A DNA stretch of 64,000 nucleotides from positions 62,001-126,000 of the forward strand of contig NZ_SRXN01000004.1 in assembly GCF_004827385.1 (NCBI RefSeq), given 5' to 3'. Origin of the DNA: Ensifer sp. MPMI2T. Its GTDB lineage: Bacteria; Pseudomonadota; Alphaproteobacteria; Rhizobiales; Rhizobiaceae. Shown here piece by piece: positions 17,031 through 26,800 of this stretch (positions within the stretch are counted from its first letter, which is position 1; each line of letters begins with the position of its first letter). The notes below the pieces were generated by a model. The model had not been told where the DNA came from, ran no database searches, and worked only from the letters and a program-made list of their open reading frames with translations. The position numbers and the translations under genes were made by a program.

Positions 17031-18439
17031 TGCCCGAAGACAAGAAGAACGACTCACGCCCGAAACGAACCCACAAGGCGCCGCCGAAGACAGCGCCGCG
17101 TCGTGCCGGCGCAATACCAGAGAAGCCCGGCCTGAAGAGCCGGCAGGCGGCCGCCAAGATCTTGGCAGCCGTCATAGACCGCAAGACCTCCCTCGATGGC
17201 ATGCTCGACCAGGAGCATGGCAATCCAGCCTACCGCGAACTCAATGACGCCGATCGTGCGCTGGTGCGCGCCATCCTCAATTCGGCGCTTCGGCACCTGC
17301 CACGCATTCGGGCGGCAATCGAGTCTCTGCTGCAAACGCCGCTGCCGGAGGGGGCACGTGCGCTCGACCACGTGCTGACGGTTGCCGCGGCGCAAATTCT
17401 CTATCTCGACATTCCGGATCATTCCGCTGTCGACCTTGCCGTGGAGCAGGCGCAGGCCGATCCGCGCAATCGCCGCTTCGCGAACCTCGTCAATGCCGTT
17501 CTTCGCCGACTCTCGCGCGAAAAGGATGCCATTCTCGACAAGGTGAAGGCCATTCCAGCGATGCCCGACTGGTTTTACGAACGGCTTGTGGTTCACTACG
17601 GCCGTGAACAGGCGGAGCGCATATCCGCCGCGCAAGAGGTTCCGGCCGCAATCGATCTGTCGGTGAAGTCCGACCCCGACGCCTGGGCCGAGCGTCTTGG
17701 GGGGACGGTTCTTCCGACCGGCTCCGTCCGGCTTGGAACTTTCTCGGGCGCCATTCCGGCGATGCCGGGATTTTCGGAAGGAGAGTGGTGGGTCCAGGAT
17801 GCGGCTGCCTCCATTCCGGCGCGCCTCTTCGGCGATCTGGCTGGCAAGAGCGTCGTCGACCTCTGCGCGGCCCCGGGTGGCAAGACGGCACAGCTGATCC
17901 TCGCCGGAGCAAAAGTGACTGCGCTCGATCAGTCGTCCAGCCGCTTGCGGCGTCTGAAGGCCAACCTCTCGCGGCTTGGCCTAGAGGCCCGGACGAAGGA
18001 AGTCAACATGGCCGACTTCCAACCTGAGGAACTCTTCGATGCGGCACTGCTCGACGCCCCCTGCTCCTCCACGGGAACGACACGCCGCCATCCGGATGTG
18101 CTCTGGACGAAGGGGCCGGAGGACGTCGAGAAGCTCGCGGGGCTACAGGAGCGCTTGCTGCGTCACGCGCTGACCGTCGTAAAGCCGGGCGGACTGGTGG
18201 TCTTTTCCAATTGCTCGCTCGATCCGCGCGAAGGCGAGGAGGTGGTCGCACGTGTCGTCGGCGATGGTGCGGATTGTGAGCGCGTGCCCGTTACTGCCGC
18301 CGATTGGCCAGGGCTCGGCGATGCGATCACAGAGCGCGGCGAGTTTCGCACGACGCCTGCCATGCTGTCGCTTGTGCCGCCGTTCACCGGCGGGCTCGAC
18401 GGCTTCTATGCCGCAGTGCTTCGCCGCAAGTGCGCCTAA
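17030..18439 (+). CDS. rsmB: RsmB/NOP family 16S rRNA (cytosine-C5)-methyltransferase
   Basis: A 469-residue protein. Residues about 35-165 form the NusB-like RNA-binding domain (KSRQAAAKILAAVIDRKTSLD onward). The second half is the SAM-dependent methyltransferase, with VVDLCAAPGGKTAQL as the SAM loop and the two catalytic cysteines in DAPCSSTGTTRRHPD and FSNCSLDPREGEE. RsmB makes m5C967 in 16S rRNA. The start codon shares its A with the htpX stop. The N terminus is rich in Lys, Arg and Pro and longer than in enterobacteria, as usual in rhizobia. Confidence 0.94.
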   Translation: MPEDKKNDSRPKRTHKAPPKTAPRRAGAIPEKPGLKSRQAAAKILAAVIDRKTSLDGMLDQEHGNPAYRELNDADRALVRAILNSALRHLPRIRAAIESLLQTPLPEGARALDHVLTVAAAQILYLDIPDHSAVDLAVEQAQADPRNRRFANLVNAVLRRLSREKDAILDKVKAIPAMPDWFYERLVVHYGREQAERISAAQEVPAAIDLSVKSDPDAWAERLGGTVLPTGSVRLGTFSGAIPAMPGFSEGEWWVQDAAASIPARLFGDLAGKSVVDLCAAPGGKTAQLILAGAKVTALDQSSSRLRRLKANLSRLGLEARTKEVNMADFQPEELFDAALLDAPCSSTGTTRRHPDVLWTKGPEDVEKLAGLQERLLRHALTVVKPGGLVVFSNCSLDPREGEEVVARVVGDGADCERVPVTAADWPGLGDAITERGEFRTTPAMLSLVPPFTGGLDGFYAAVLRRKCA

Positions 18440-18762
18440 AGACACGCCGATATCGGCGCAACAGCAGCCGTCAACAGGCTGTTTTGCCGCGACAATTGAC
18501 GCTATCGGGCCGTCGGCCTATCAATATTCACAGGATTGATAAAAGTTTAATGATCTTTCCGGCACCATCTGCTGGAAAGGGATTCTGGCGCAAGCCGGGC
18601 AGCGCTCCAGCACCATGCGTCTTACCGGACGCCAAAGGCGCTGTAGCACTTAGAATTGCTGTATGTTCCTGTCCTTAAATCGGTGCCGATTTGGGAAACA
18701 TGCAGTGGCCTCAGGCGCTTCGAAAGGGTCCGTTGCAGGAATAAGGAAACCGACGGGCGCTG
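18440..18762. other. Intergenic region rsmB - heparinase-like gene
   Basis: 323 bp. Just after rsmB is the palindrome CGCCGATATCGGCG (18446-18459) and a weak hairpin CAGCC/GGCTG followed by TTTT (18465-18485), which could terminate rsmB transcripts. An AT-rich stretch follows at 18520-18560. A type A repeat fills 18602-18708. The heparinase-like gene has AAGGAAAC about 12 bases before its start. Confidence 0.5.
18602..18708 (+). repeat. Interspersed palindromic element, type A, copy 2
   Basis: Contains CTGTAGCACTTAGAATTGCT, then a small hairpin TTAAATCGG/CCGATTTGG, and closes with AACATGCAGT; the left module is more diverged than in copies 1 and 3. Same orientation as copies at 7998 and 29860. 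Confidence 0.75.
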
Positions 18763-20448
18763 ATGGTGTTTTCCGGTAAGCAAAGGCTTCTTTACCTGTA
18801 TCTGCGGGAAGGCTGGCGCCGATTTTCGCGCCGCATCGCGCTCGGCCGCCTGACGGCGATGCGCTTTGCCGGGTCAACTCCGGATCGGCTGATCGTTGCG
18901 CCGACCGATCTGAGGGCGGTCGATCCCTTCGTCGCTGAAGTGATTCTTGAGGGCCGCTTTCCGCTTGCCGGTCGCGTGCTCGATACCGAAGGCGAATCCC
19001 CCTTCGAGATCGATTTGCCGTCGCACGAATTCGCAGTGCGGCTCCACTCTTTCGGCTGGCTGCGGCATCTGCGCGCGATCCGCGACGATGCGGGCTATGT
19101 CAGGCTCCGGCAGATCGTCGACGACTGGATCGGCAGCCACGGCCGCAACATCGGCGGTATCTCCTGGGAAGCCGACGTGATTGCGCAGCGCATCATAGCC
19201 TGGCTGTCGCATTCGCCGGTGGTGCTCAGAAACGCCGAACACGGGTTCTATCGCCGCTTCCTGAAAAGCTTGGCCTTCCAGGTTCGCTACCTTCGGCACA
19301 TCGCGGATACGGTCTGTGACGGCGAGGCGCGCCTGCGCGTGCGCATGGCGCTCGCCATGGCATCGGTGTCGATGCCGGCCTCGCCCTCCGCCATCCGCAA
19401 GGCCTCCCGCAATCTCGATCTGGAACTCGATCGTCAGATACTGCCGGACGGCGCCCACTCCTCGCGCAGCCCCAGGGCGGGGCTCGAGCTTCTGCTCGAT
19501 CTGCTGCCGCTCAGGCAAACCTATGTCAATCTTGGCCACGATGTGCCGTCGCGGCTTATTCCTTGCATCGACCGGATGTATCCGGCCTTGCGCTTCTTCC
19601 GCCACCAGGGCGGCGAACTCGCGCTTTTCAATGGCGCGACCTCCGTTCTGGCGCACGAACTCGCCTCGGTGCTGCGGTATGACGAAACGGCAGGCGACCC
19701 CTTCCACTCGCTGCCCCACGCACATTATGAGCGGCTGTCGCTCGGCGACACCGTCGTCATCATGGATACCGGGCGTCCGCTTTCGATCGATCTTTCGCGC
19801 AGTGCCCATGCGGGCTGTCTCTCCTTCGAGATGTCGTCGGGAAGAAACCGCTTCGTCATCAACTCCGGTGCACCGAAGTTTGCGGGCGAGCGATTTCGCC
19901 TGATGGCCCGCGCGACCGCAGCCCATTCCACGGTGACGGTCAACGATACGTCCTCGTGCCGCTTTTCCCAATCGCGTTTCCTCGGTCCGATCATGACGTC
20001 CGGGCTCTCGAATGTGCTGGTCGAGCGAAGGGATGAGCCGGGCCGCATAGAGTCTGTCTGGGCCAGTCACGACGGCTATCTCGCCTCCTTCGGCCTGCTG
20101 CACGAACGCGACATCAGCATCTTGAACGGAGGCCGGTTGCTTCGTGGCCGCGATCGGCTTTCGCGAGGGGATGGCGGTGATCCGGATGCGGCGAAAGCCG
20201 CCAGTGCCGTCGCTCGCTTTCACATCCACCCGGCGATCGCGATGCGGCGGGCGAGCGATAGCGAGATCTATCTGGCCGCGCCCGATGGTGAGGCGTGGCT
20301 CTTCGCCTGCCGGGATGGGGAAGTGGCGATCGAGGAGGATATCTTTTTCGCTGATCCCTCGGGCGTGCGGGCCTCGTCGCAGATAGCCGTCACCTTCGAC
20401 GCTGCGGCACAGCCGGAAATCCAATGGACCCTTACCCGCGAGAGCTAG
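18763..20448 (+). CDS. Heparinase II/III family protein
   Basis: A 561-residue protein with the alginate-lyase-like alpha/alpha toroid in the N-terminal half and the heparinase II/III C-terminal beta domain (about residues 300-550). The beta domain is recognisable from [28 protein letters not shown] and [10 protein letters not shown]...[16 protein letters not shown], which carries the conserved HST histidine segment. No signal peptide is evident, so an extracellular polysaccharide lyase role is unlikely. The gene sits between rsmB and purH, an arrangement I recall from other alphaproteobacteria. Substrate and role are unknown; a cell-envelope polysaccharide is possible. The ATG at 18763 has AAGGAAAC upstream. 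Confidence 0.82.
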   Translation: MVFSGKQRLLYLYLREGWRRFSRRIALGRLTAMRFAGSTPDRLIVAPTDLRAVDPFVAEVILEGRFPLAGRVLDTEGESPFEIDLPSHEFAVRLHSFGWLRHLRAIRDDAGYVRLRQIVDDWIGSHGRNIGGISWEADVIAQRIIAWLSHSPVVLRNAEHGFYRRFLKSLAFQVRYLRHIADTVCDGEARLRVRMALAMASVSMPASPSAIRKASRNLDLELDRQILPDGAHSSRSPRAGLELLLDLLPLRQTYVNLGHDVPSRLIPCIDRMYPALRFFRHQGGELALFNGATSVLAHELASVLRYDETAGDPFHSLPHAHYERLSLGDTVVIMDTGRPLSIDLSRSAHAGCLSFEMSSGRNRFVINSGAPKFAGERFRLMARATAAHSTVTVNDTSSCRFSQSRFLGPIMTSGLSNVLVERRDEPGRIESVWASHDGYLASFGLLHERDISILNGGRLLRGRDRLSRGDGGDPDAAKAASAVARFHIHPAIAMRRASDSEIYLAAPDGEAWLFACRDGEVAIEEDIFFADPSGVRASSQIAVTFDAAAQPEIQWTLTRES

Positions 20449-20469
20449 GTCCTGAGCCTAGGACTTTGC

Positions 20470-20580
20470 CTATTTTCCGCTCCTGGCGGTGCCGAAGGTT
20501 CCTTCACGGGGCAAGCTATGCTAACGGGCAGCCATCCCAATCGCCGGCACCTTTCTCCCGGGCGTCCGGCGCCGCCAAAG
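20470..20580 (+). promoter_or_regulatory. Structured purH leader, probable ZTP (pfl) riboswitch
   Basis: The 143-bp gap before purH contains features of the pfl/ZTP aptamer in order: CTGGCGG (20483-20489), a small hairpin GAAG/CTTC, ACGGGGCAAGC (20506-20516), a spacer, and CTCCCGGGCG near 20555-20564. GGTGCCG (20488-20494) can pair with CGGCACC (20545-20551). ZTP riboswitches sense the purine intermediate ZMP/ZTP and are known upstream of purH. The match to consensus is partial, so a covariance search is needed. Confidence 0.45.
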
Positions 20581-20591
20581 GAGCATGGTTG

Positions 20592-22202
20592 ATGGCTGTC
20601 GCCTCCAAGAAAATCCCCGCCCCGGACGAAGTCCGGATCCGCACCGCCCTCCTCTCGGTTTCCGACAAGACCGGCATTGTCGAGCTCGCGCGTGCTCTTC
20701 ACGAAAAGGGCGTGCGCCTTGTTTCGACCGGCGGCACGCACAAGGCACTGTCGGATGCCGGGCTTCCGGTCAGCGACGTTTCGGAGTTGACCGGCTTTCC
20801 GGAGGTTATGGACGGCCGCGTCAAGACGCTTCACCCCGGCGTGCACGGCGGCCTGCTCGCCATTCGCGACGACGCCGAGCACGTCGCGGCGATGGACAAG
20901 CACCGCATTACCGCCATCGATCTTGCAGTCATCAATCTCTATCCGTTCGAGGAAGTTCGCGCCAAGGGCGGCGACTATCCGACGACGGTCGAGAACATCG
21001 ACATTGGCGGTCCGGCGATGATCCGGGCTTCGGCGAAGAACCACGCCTATGTCACCATCGTTACCGATCCTGCCGACTACGCGCCGCTCGTCGAAGAAAT
21101 CGCCGGCGGCACGACGCGCTATTCCTTCCGCCAGAGAATGGCAGCAAAGGCCTATGCCCGCACGGCAGCCTACGATGCCGCGATTTCCAACTGGTTCGCC
21201 GAGGTTCTCGATACGCCGATGCCGCGCCATCGCGTAATTGGCGGCGTGCTCAGGCAAGAAATGCGCTACGGCGAAAACCCGCACCAGAAGGCAGGCTTCT
21301 ACGTTACCGGTGAAAACCGGCCGGGTGTTGCGACCGCGGCGCTGCTGCAGGGAAAGCAGCTTTCCTACAACAACATCAATGATACCGACGCCGCCTTCGA
21401 ACTCGTGGCCGAGTTCCTGCCGAAGAAGGCACCGGCCTGCGCCATCATCAAGCATGCCAACCCGTGCGGCGTCGCGACCGCGCCGTCGCTTGCGGAAGCC
21501 TACCGCCGGGCGCTCGCGTGCGATTCCACCTCCGCCTTCGGCGGTATCATCGCGCTCAACCAGGAGCTCGACGCCGAGACCGCGGAAGAGATCGTCAAGC
21601 TCTTCACGGAAGTCATTATTGCGCCGTCGGTCAGTGACGAGGCGAAGGCGATCATCGCGCGCAAGCCGAATCTCCGGCTGCTTGCGACCGGCGGCTTGCC
21701 GGATCCGCGCGTGCCGGGCCTTTCCGCAAAGACGGTCGCCGGCGGCCTGCTCGTCCAGACGCGCGACAACGGCATGGTCGAGGATCTCGAACTTAAGGTC
21801 GTGACCAAGCGCGCACCGACCGCGCAGGAGCTCGAAGACATGAAATTCGCCTTCAAGGTAGCCAAGCACGTCAAGTCGAACGCGATCGTCTATGCCAAAG
21901 ACGGCCAGACGGCCGGCATCGGCGCCGGCCAGATGAGCCGGGTCGATTCCGCCCGTATCGCGGCGATCAAGGCAGAGGAAGCCGCCAAGGCGCTCGGTCT
22001 CGCCGAACCGCTGACGCGCGGTTCCGCTGTCGCATCGGAGGCGTTCCTGCCTTTCGCCGACGGCCTCCTGTCGGCAATCGCCGCCGGCGCCACCGCCGTC
22101 ATCCAGCCGGGCGGCTCTATGCGTGACGAGGAGGTGATTGCCGCGGCAAACGAGCACAACGTTGCCATGGTCTTTACCGGCATGCGCCATTTCCGGCATT
22201 GA
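20592..22202 (+). CDS. purH: Bifunctional AICAR transformylase/IMP cyclohydrolase PurH
   Basis: A 536-residue enzyme for the last two steps of IMP synthesis. Residues about 15-160 are the MGS-like IMP cyclohydrolase domain, with [25 protein letters not shown] and [16 protein letters not shown]. The remainder is the AICAR transformylase, with the catalytic KHANPCGVA motif and SDAF-like [13 protein letters not shown]. The C terminus [33 protein letters not shown] is canonical. The ATG at 20592 gives the family start; a longer frame upstream runs through the leader and is rejected. A strong terminator follows. Confidence 0.97.
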   Translation: MAVASKKIPAPDEVRIRTALLSVSDKTGIVELARALHEKGVRLVSTGGTHKALSDAGLPVSDVSELTGFPEVMDGRVKTLHPGVHGGLLAIRDDAEHVAAMDKHRITAIDLAVINLYPFEEVRAKGGDYPTTVENIDIGGPAMIRASAKNHAYVTIVTDPADYAPLVEEIAGGTTRYSFRQRMAAKAYARTAAYDAAISNWFAEVLDTPMPRHRVIGGVLRQEMRYGENPHQKAGFYVTGENRPGVATAALLQGKQLSYNNINDTDAAFELVAEFLPKKAPACAIIKHANPCGVATAPSLAEAYRRALACDSTSAFGGIIALNQELDAETAEEIVKLFTEVIIAPSVSDEAKAIIARKPNLRLLATGGLPDPRVPGLSAKTVAGGLLVQTRDNGMVEDLELKVVTKRAPTAQELEDMKFAFKVAKHVKSNAIVYAKDGQTAGIGAGQMSRVDSARIAAIKAEEAAKALGLAEPLTRGSAVASEAFLPFADGLLSAIAAGATAVIQPGGSMRDEEVIAAANEHNVAMVFTGMRHFRH

Positions 22203-22230
22203 CTCTCGGCTGACACTCCCGTTCACGAAC

Positions 22231-22259
22231 CCGCCGCGAAAACCTTCGCGGCGGTTTTT
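22231..22259 (+). terminator. Intrinsic terminator of purH
   Basis: Perfect 10-bp stem CCGCCGCGAA/TTCGCGGCGG with loop AACC followed by TTTTT, 29 bp after the purH stop. Confidence 0.93.
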
Positions 22260-22269
22260 CCATGCCGAA

Positions 22270-22325
22270 ATTCAAAGTTCTACAGCGACCTTTGCGCGTC
22301 TGGTTAGACGCGCGGCGCTGTATGC
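22270..22325 (-). repeat. Interspersed palindromic element, type A, copy 3 (partial)
   Basis: Inverse orientation relative to copies 1 and 2: AAAGTTCTACAGCGACCTTT, then GCGCGTCTGGTTAGACGCGC. Only the GCGCGTC hairpin module is kept. It overlaps the 3' end of the adjacent MFS gene, whose TAA stop (22304-22306) and last codons lie in the hairpin. Confidence 0.75.
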
Positions 22326-23698
22326 GCCGGATAGGGTGTGCGCAGGAGGATGACGAGGCCCACGGCGAGGAAAACGACCAGCGCGATCATGCCGACGCGC
22401 GCGGAATTGGTCATCACCGTGATCGTTGCGACGGAGGCGGGAGCAAGGAACGAGGTCGCGCGTCCGGAAAGGGCGTAGAGGCCGAAATAGCGGCCTGCTT
22501 CCTCAATTGCGACGCTTCGGGCGAGGTAGGAACGGGACGAGGCCTGAACCGGCCCGAAGGCGATGCCGACCAGGAGACCGTAGAGAATGTAGGCCTTTTC
22601 CGCTGCCGTGCCGAAGAGACCGCCGGAATCTTCCGTCGGAAGCGGGAGCAGCCCGAACAGCGTGAAGCCGGGCCCGGTTGAGACGATGCCGAGCGTGGCG
22701 AGGGTGAGACAGACGAGGCTCACAACGACAATCGTTTTTGAGCCGAGCCGTGCGTCGAGCCAACTCGCACAAAGGCAGCCGCCGATCGCGACGACGTTGA
22801 GGATAATGCCATAAATGCCGAGTTCCATCGTCTGCCAAGCGAACATCCCGGCGGCGAAGGTGCCGCCGAGCGCCAGCAGACCATTCACGCCATCCTGAAA
22901 GATCATCCGGGCGATCAGAAAGCGCAGTATCCCGGACCTCTCCTTTAGCTCTCCGAGCGTCCCCTTCAACTCTAAGAGACCAGCGACGACCGCCCTGCCC
23001 AACGGCATCGCTGCCTTCGTCGCATCCGGGGTGAACAGGAACATCGGCAGAATGAAGATCAGGTACCAGACGGCCGAGATCGGTCCGGCGATGCGGGCAT
23101 CTTCGCCCATGGCCGGATCGAGGCCGAAAATCGGGTCGAGGCCGAGTGCCGTCTTGCCCGTTGCGGGATTTCCGGCAATGAGCGCAACGACGGCGATCAG
23201 GACGATCATGCCGCCGAGATAGCCGAGCCCCCAGGCAATGTTCGAGATGCGGCCCACTTCTTTTTCGCTCACCAGCCGCGTCATCATCGAATCGTTGAAG
23301 ACGATCGAAAATTCGGCAGCAACGGTCGCCAGAGCGAGGAAGATCGCGGGATAGAGGATGGGCGAGCCCGGGGCGGCGAACCACAGCATGCCGAGCGAGA
23401 CGATCTTGATGACGGCGAAAAAGCCGATCCAGGGTTTGCGCGGTCCTGTCGCGTCCGCGATCGCGCCGAGCACCGGTGAAAGAACCGCAATGATGATGCC
23501 CGAGACAGTGAGCGTATAGCCCCAGACCGCCTGCCCGTGAACATGGTCGGCCGTGAGCCGGGAAACGAAATAGGGCGCAAAGATGAAGGTGGTGATGACG
23601 GTGAAGAAAGGCTGCGCGGCCCAGTCGAAAAGCATCCAGCCGATAATGCCGAGACGTGACGCCCTGGGCTGCTCTTTCACTTCGGCCGTAACGTCCAA
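22304..23698 (-). CDS. MFS transporter, UMF1/Atg22-like family
   Basis: A 464-residue membrane protein with about 12 hydrophobic segments. The N terminus IIGWMLFDWAAQPFFTVITTFIFAPYF, with its FDWA motif, and the early SPVLGAIADATGPRKPW loop are hallmarks of the UMF1 (Atg22-like) group; substrates of bacterial members are unknown. The start is a TTG at 23698 preceded by the strong ribosome site GGAGGGG; no ATG is nearby. The stop and last codons come from an interspersed repeat. It lies 122 bp downstream of gdhB on the same strand, behind two hairpins. Confidence 0.88.
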   Translation of the reverse strand: MDVTAEVKEQPRASRLGIIGWMLFDWAAQPFFTVITTFIFAPYFVSRLTADHVHGQAVWGYTLTVSGIIIAVLSPVLGAIADATGPRKPWIGFFAVIKIVSLGMLWFAAPGSPILYPAIFLALATVAAEFSIVFNDSMMTRLVSEKEVGRISNIAWGLGYLGGMIVLIAVVALIAGNPATGKTALGLDPIFGLDPAMGEDARIAGPISAVWYLIFILPMFLFTPDATKAAMPLGRAVVAGLLELKGTLGELKERSGILRFLIARMIFQDGVNGLLALGGTFAAGMFAWQTMELGIYGIILNVVAIGGCLCASWLDARLGSKTIVVVSLVCLTLATLGIVSTGPGFTLFGLLPLPTEDSGGLFGTAAEKAYILYGLLVGIAFGPVQASSRSYLARSVAIEEAGRYFGLYALSGRATSFLAPASVATITVMTNSARVGMIALVVFLAVGLVILLRTPYPAHTAPRV

Positions 23699-23716
23699 TT
23701 TCCCCTCCCGGAATTT

Positions 23717-23750
23717 ATCGGCCCTCGCCGACTGTTTGGCGAGGGCCGAT
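23717..23750 (-). terminator. Strong hairpin between gdhB and the UMF1-type gene
   Basis: A perfect 13-bp stem ATCGGCCCTCGCC/GGCGAGGGCCGAT with an 8-base loop. A second, shorter stem (TCCGGGC/GCCCGGA, 23793-23811) lies directly after the gdhB stop. Neither has a T run on the minus strand, so they may stabilise the gdhB 3' end or attenuate rather than fully terminate. Confidence 0.6.
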
Positions 23751-23820
23751 AACGCGTTGAAATCGCGATTAAACCCGAAGCGGGATCAGTCCTCCGGGCC
23801 GATTGCCCGGACGGACTGTG

Positions 23821-26800
23821 TCATTTCGCCTTGGCGCGTGCAAGGTCGTTGAGCAGGCCGGCGGCGACGGTAATCTTGGCGAGTGTCGTCTCGCCCTTCT
23901 CGGCAAGCAGCTTCAACTGGTCGCCGACGCGAGAGACACGTTGGCGATCGCTGTCGTGCCAGGCGAGCACGGGATTACGTTCGCCCTTCTGCTCGACGAG
24001 AGCCGCGATAGTGATGTCGTGCCTTGCGACGCCAATATCGGCGACGGCGCGCGAAAGCGCCATCGCCTCGAACTGCTCCGTGGCCGGAACCCGATCGGCG
24101 GCGGCGAGCAGCCGGTTGATTCCAAGGTTCTCCGTCACGGTGAAGTAACTCTGCGCAGTGCGGCTCAGCGTTTCCTTCGTCTCGGTGGAGATTTGCATGA
24201 TCTCTGGCACAAGGGTCATCAGCGACAGTTCGGCAATTTCCTCCGCGAGCTTTGCCGGTACGCCGCTTTCGATGAAGGTCGCGGCCTTCAATCGTGCCTC
24301 TTCCGCGCTTTCTCCGGAGATCGCTGCACGCATCGTGCCGCGTAACTTCTGCAAGCCGCCACGCAGACGCGAAACCGCATCCGAAACAGGCCCGCTCGCG
24401 GCGCGCGTGCGCAAAGCCTTCTCGGCGACGAGGGCGAAAATGCGGCTCACTTCCTGGTAAAGCGCATTCTGGACAGCACCGCTGATCCGGTTGTCGAGTG
24501 CGTCGATCTCCCCGTAAATCCGCTGCAGGTCGAAGCCGTCGAGCGCCAGCACGGCCGCCTTGACGACGTCGCTGGAAAGAAAGCCGGTCGTATCGGTGAG
24601 CGTCGAAACGAAGGCGGGGCCGCCGCGGTTGATCACTTCGTTGCCAAGGACCGTCGCAATAATCTCACGGCGCAGCCGGTGCCCGCTGATGTCGCCGGCA
24701 TAGGTCTTGCGCATCTTTGCCGGGAAATAACGCTCCAGCGTCGCGGCGAAATAGGGATCGTCCGGCAGATCGCCGACGATCAACTCGTCGAACAGAACCA
24801 GCTTCGCGTAGGAGAGCAGCACGCCAATCTCGGGGCGCGTCAGCGGCTTGCCCGCCTGGTAACGCTCGCTCATGGCGAGTTCCGTCGGCAGGGTCTCGAC
24901 CTTGCGGTTGAGATGGCCATCGGCCTCGAGCCGCGCCATCAGCCGTGCAAGCGACATGCGGTTCTGGAGCCCCTGCATTTCCGTGAGCGAGATCGCCAGC
25001 GATTGCTGGTAGTTGTTGCGCAGCACGAGATGCGCCACCTCGTCCGTCATCGACGCCAGAAGCGTGTTGCGCTTCGGCCTGGTCAGACGATCTTCCCGCA
25101 TTGCCGAGGCTAGCGCGATCTTGATGTTGACCTCGACGTCGGAGGAATTGACGCCGGCCGAATTGTCGATCGCGTCGGAATTGCAGCGCCCGCCGGTGAG
25201 CGAGAAGCCGATGCGCCCCTTCTGGGTGACGCCGAGATTGGCGCCTTCGCCGATCACGCGGGCACGCACCTCTTCCGCCGTGACGCGGATCGCGTCGTTG
25301 GCGCGGTCGCCGACCTCGGCGTCCGTTTCGCTGCTGCCGCGCACATAGGTGCCGATGCCGCCGAACCAGAGCAGGTCGACCGAGCTCTTGAGGATGGCGT
25401 TCATGATCTCGAAGGGGGTCGCCTTCTGCTTGTCGATGCCGATTGCCGCCATCGCTTCCGGCGTCAGCGTCACGGATTTCTCCGCGCGCGAAATAATCAT
25501 TGCACCCTCAGACAGCGCCTTTCGGTCGTAGTCCTGCCAGCTTGAACGCGGAAGTGCGAACATGCGTTTGCGTTCGGCGAAGGAAAGATCGGTATCCGGA
25601 TTCGGGTCGATGAAAATGTCGCGATGATCGAAGGCGGCGATCAACCGGATCTTCTGCGAAAGCAGCATGCCATTGCCGAAAACGTCGCCAGACATGTCGC
25701 CGACGCCGGCGACGGTGAAGGGCGTCGTCTGGATGTCGATGTCCATTTCGCGGAAATGACGCTTGACGGCTTCCCAGGCGCCGCGGGCGGTGATGCCCAT
25801 CTTCTTATGGTCGTAGCCCGCCGAGCCGCCGGAGGCGAAGGCGTCGTCGAGCCAGAAGCCGGCTTCCTGGGCAAGCCCGTTAGCCGTGTCGGAGAAAGTC
25901 GCGGTACCCTTGTCGGCCGCGACGACGAAATAGGGATCATCGCCGTCGAGCCTCAGCGTATCGGCCGGCGGCACGACATCTTGGCCGACGATGTTGTCGG
26001 TCACCGAGAGCAGCGTGCGGACATAGGTCTTGTAGGCCTCCGTGCCGGTTTTGAAAATTTCATCGCGTGTACCGCCGACAGGCAGCTGCTTCGGGTAGAA
26101 GCCGCCCTTGGCGCCGACCGGCACGATGACCGCATTCTTGACCTGCTGTGCCTTGACGAGGCCGAGCACCTCGGTGCGGTAGTCCTGCGCCCGATCAGAC
26201 CAGCGAAGGCCGCCGCGCGCCACCTTGCCGAAGCGCAGGTGCACGCCTTCGACCTCGGTGCCATAAACGAAGATCTCACGGAAAGGCCGAGGCTCAGGCA
26301 GGCCGTCGAGCTGCTTCGGGTCGAGCTTGAAAGCAAGGACGGCGCGCGGCTTGCCGTCGGCATCCCTTTGGAAATAGTTCGTCCGGAGCGTCGACAAGAT
26401 CACGTTCACGTAGCGGCGCAGGATCTGGTCCTCGTCGAGGCTCGGCACGGCCGAGAGCGCCTCCTCGATGGCCGAGAGCAAGGCATTGGCTTTCTTCGTG
26501 CGCGCCTTCACCTCGGTCTTCGGATCCATGCGCGTCGCAAACAGCCGGAAGATATCGGCAGCGATCTCCGGATACTTGTTCAGCGTGTCGGCGATATAGC
26601 CCTGCGAATAGGTGATCCCTGCCTGACGCAGATAGCGCGCATAGGCGCGCAGCACCGTGACTTCGCGTGCGGTGAGGCCCGCAAGCAAGATCAGCCGGTT
26701 GAAAGTGTCGTCCTCGGTCGTGCCGCTCCAGGCGGCGAGGAACGCTTCTTCGAGCGCCTGACCGGTCTTGGCGAGGTTGAGCGCATGTCCGTCCCGGTGG

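Noticed and set aside
20445..22226. A 593-codon minus-strand frame across purH, and a similar 516-codon one across the heparinase-like gene (18874-20424)
   Set aside because: Both are antisense shadows of clearly coding genes; no family features and no ribosome sites at their starts.
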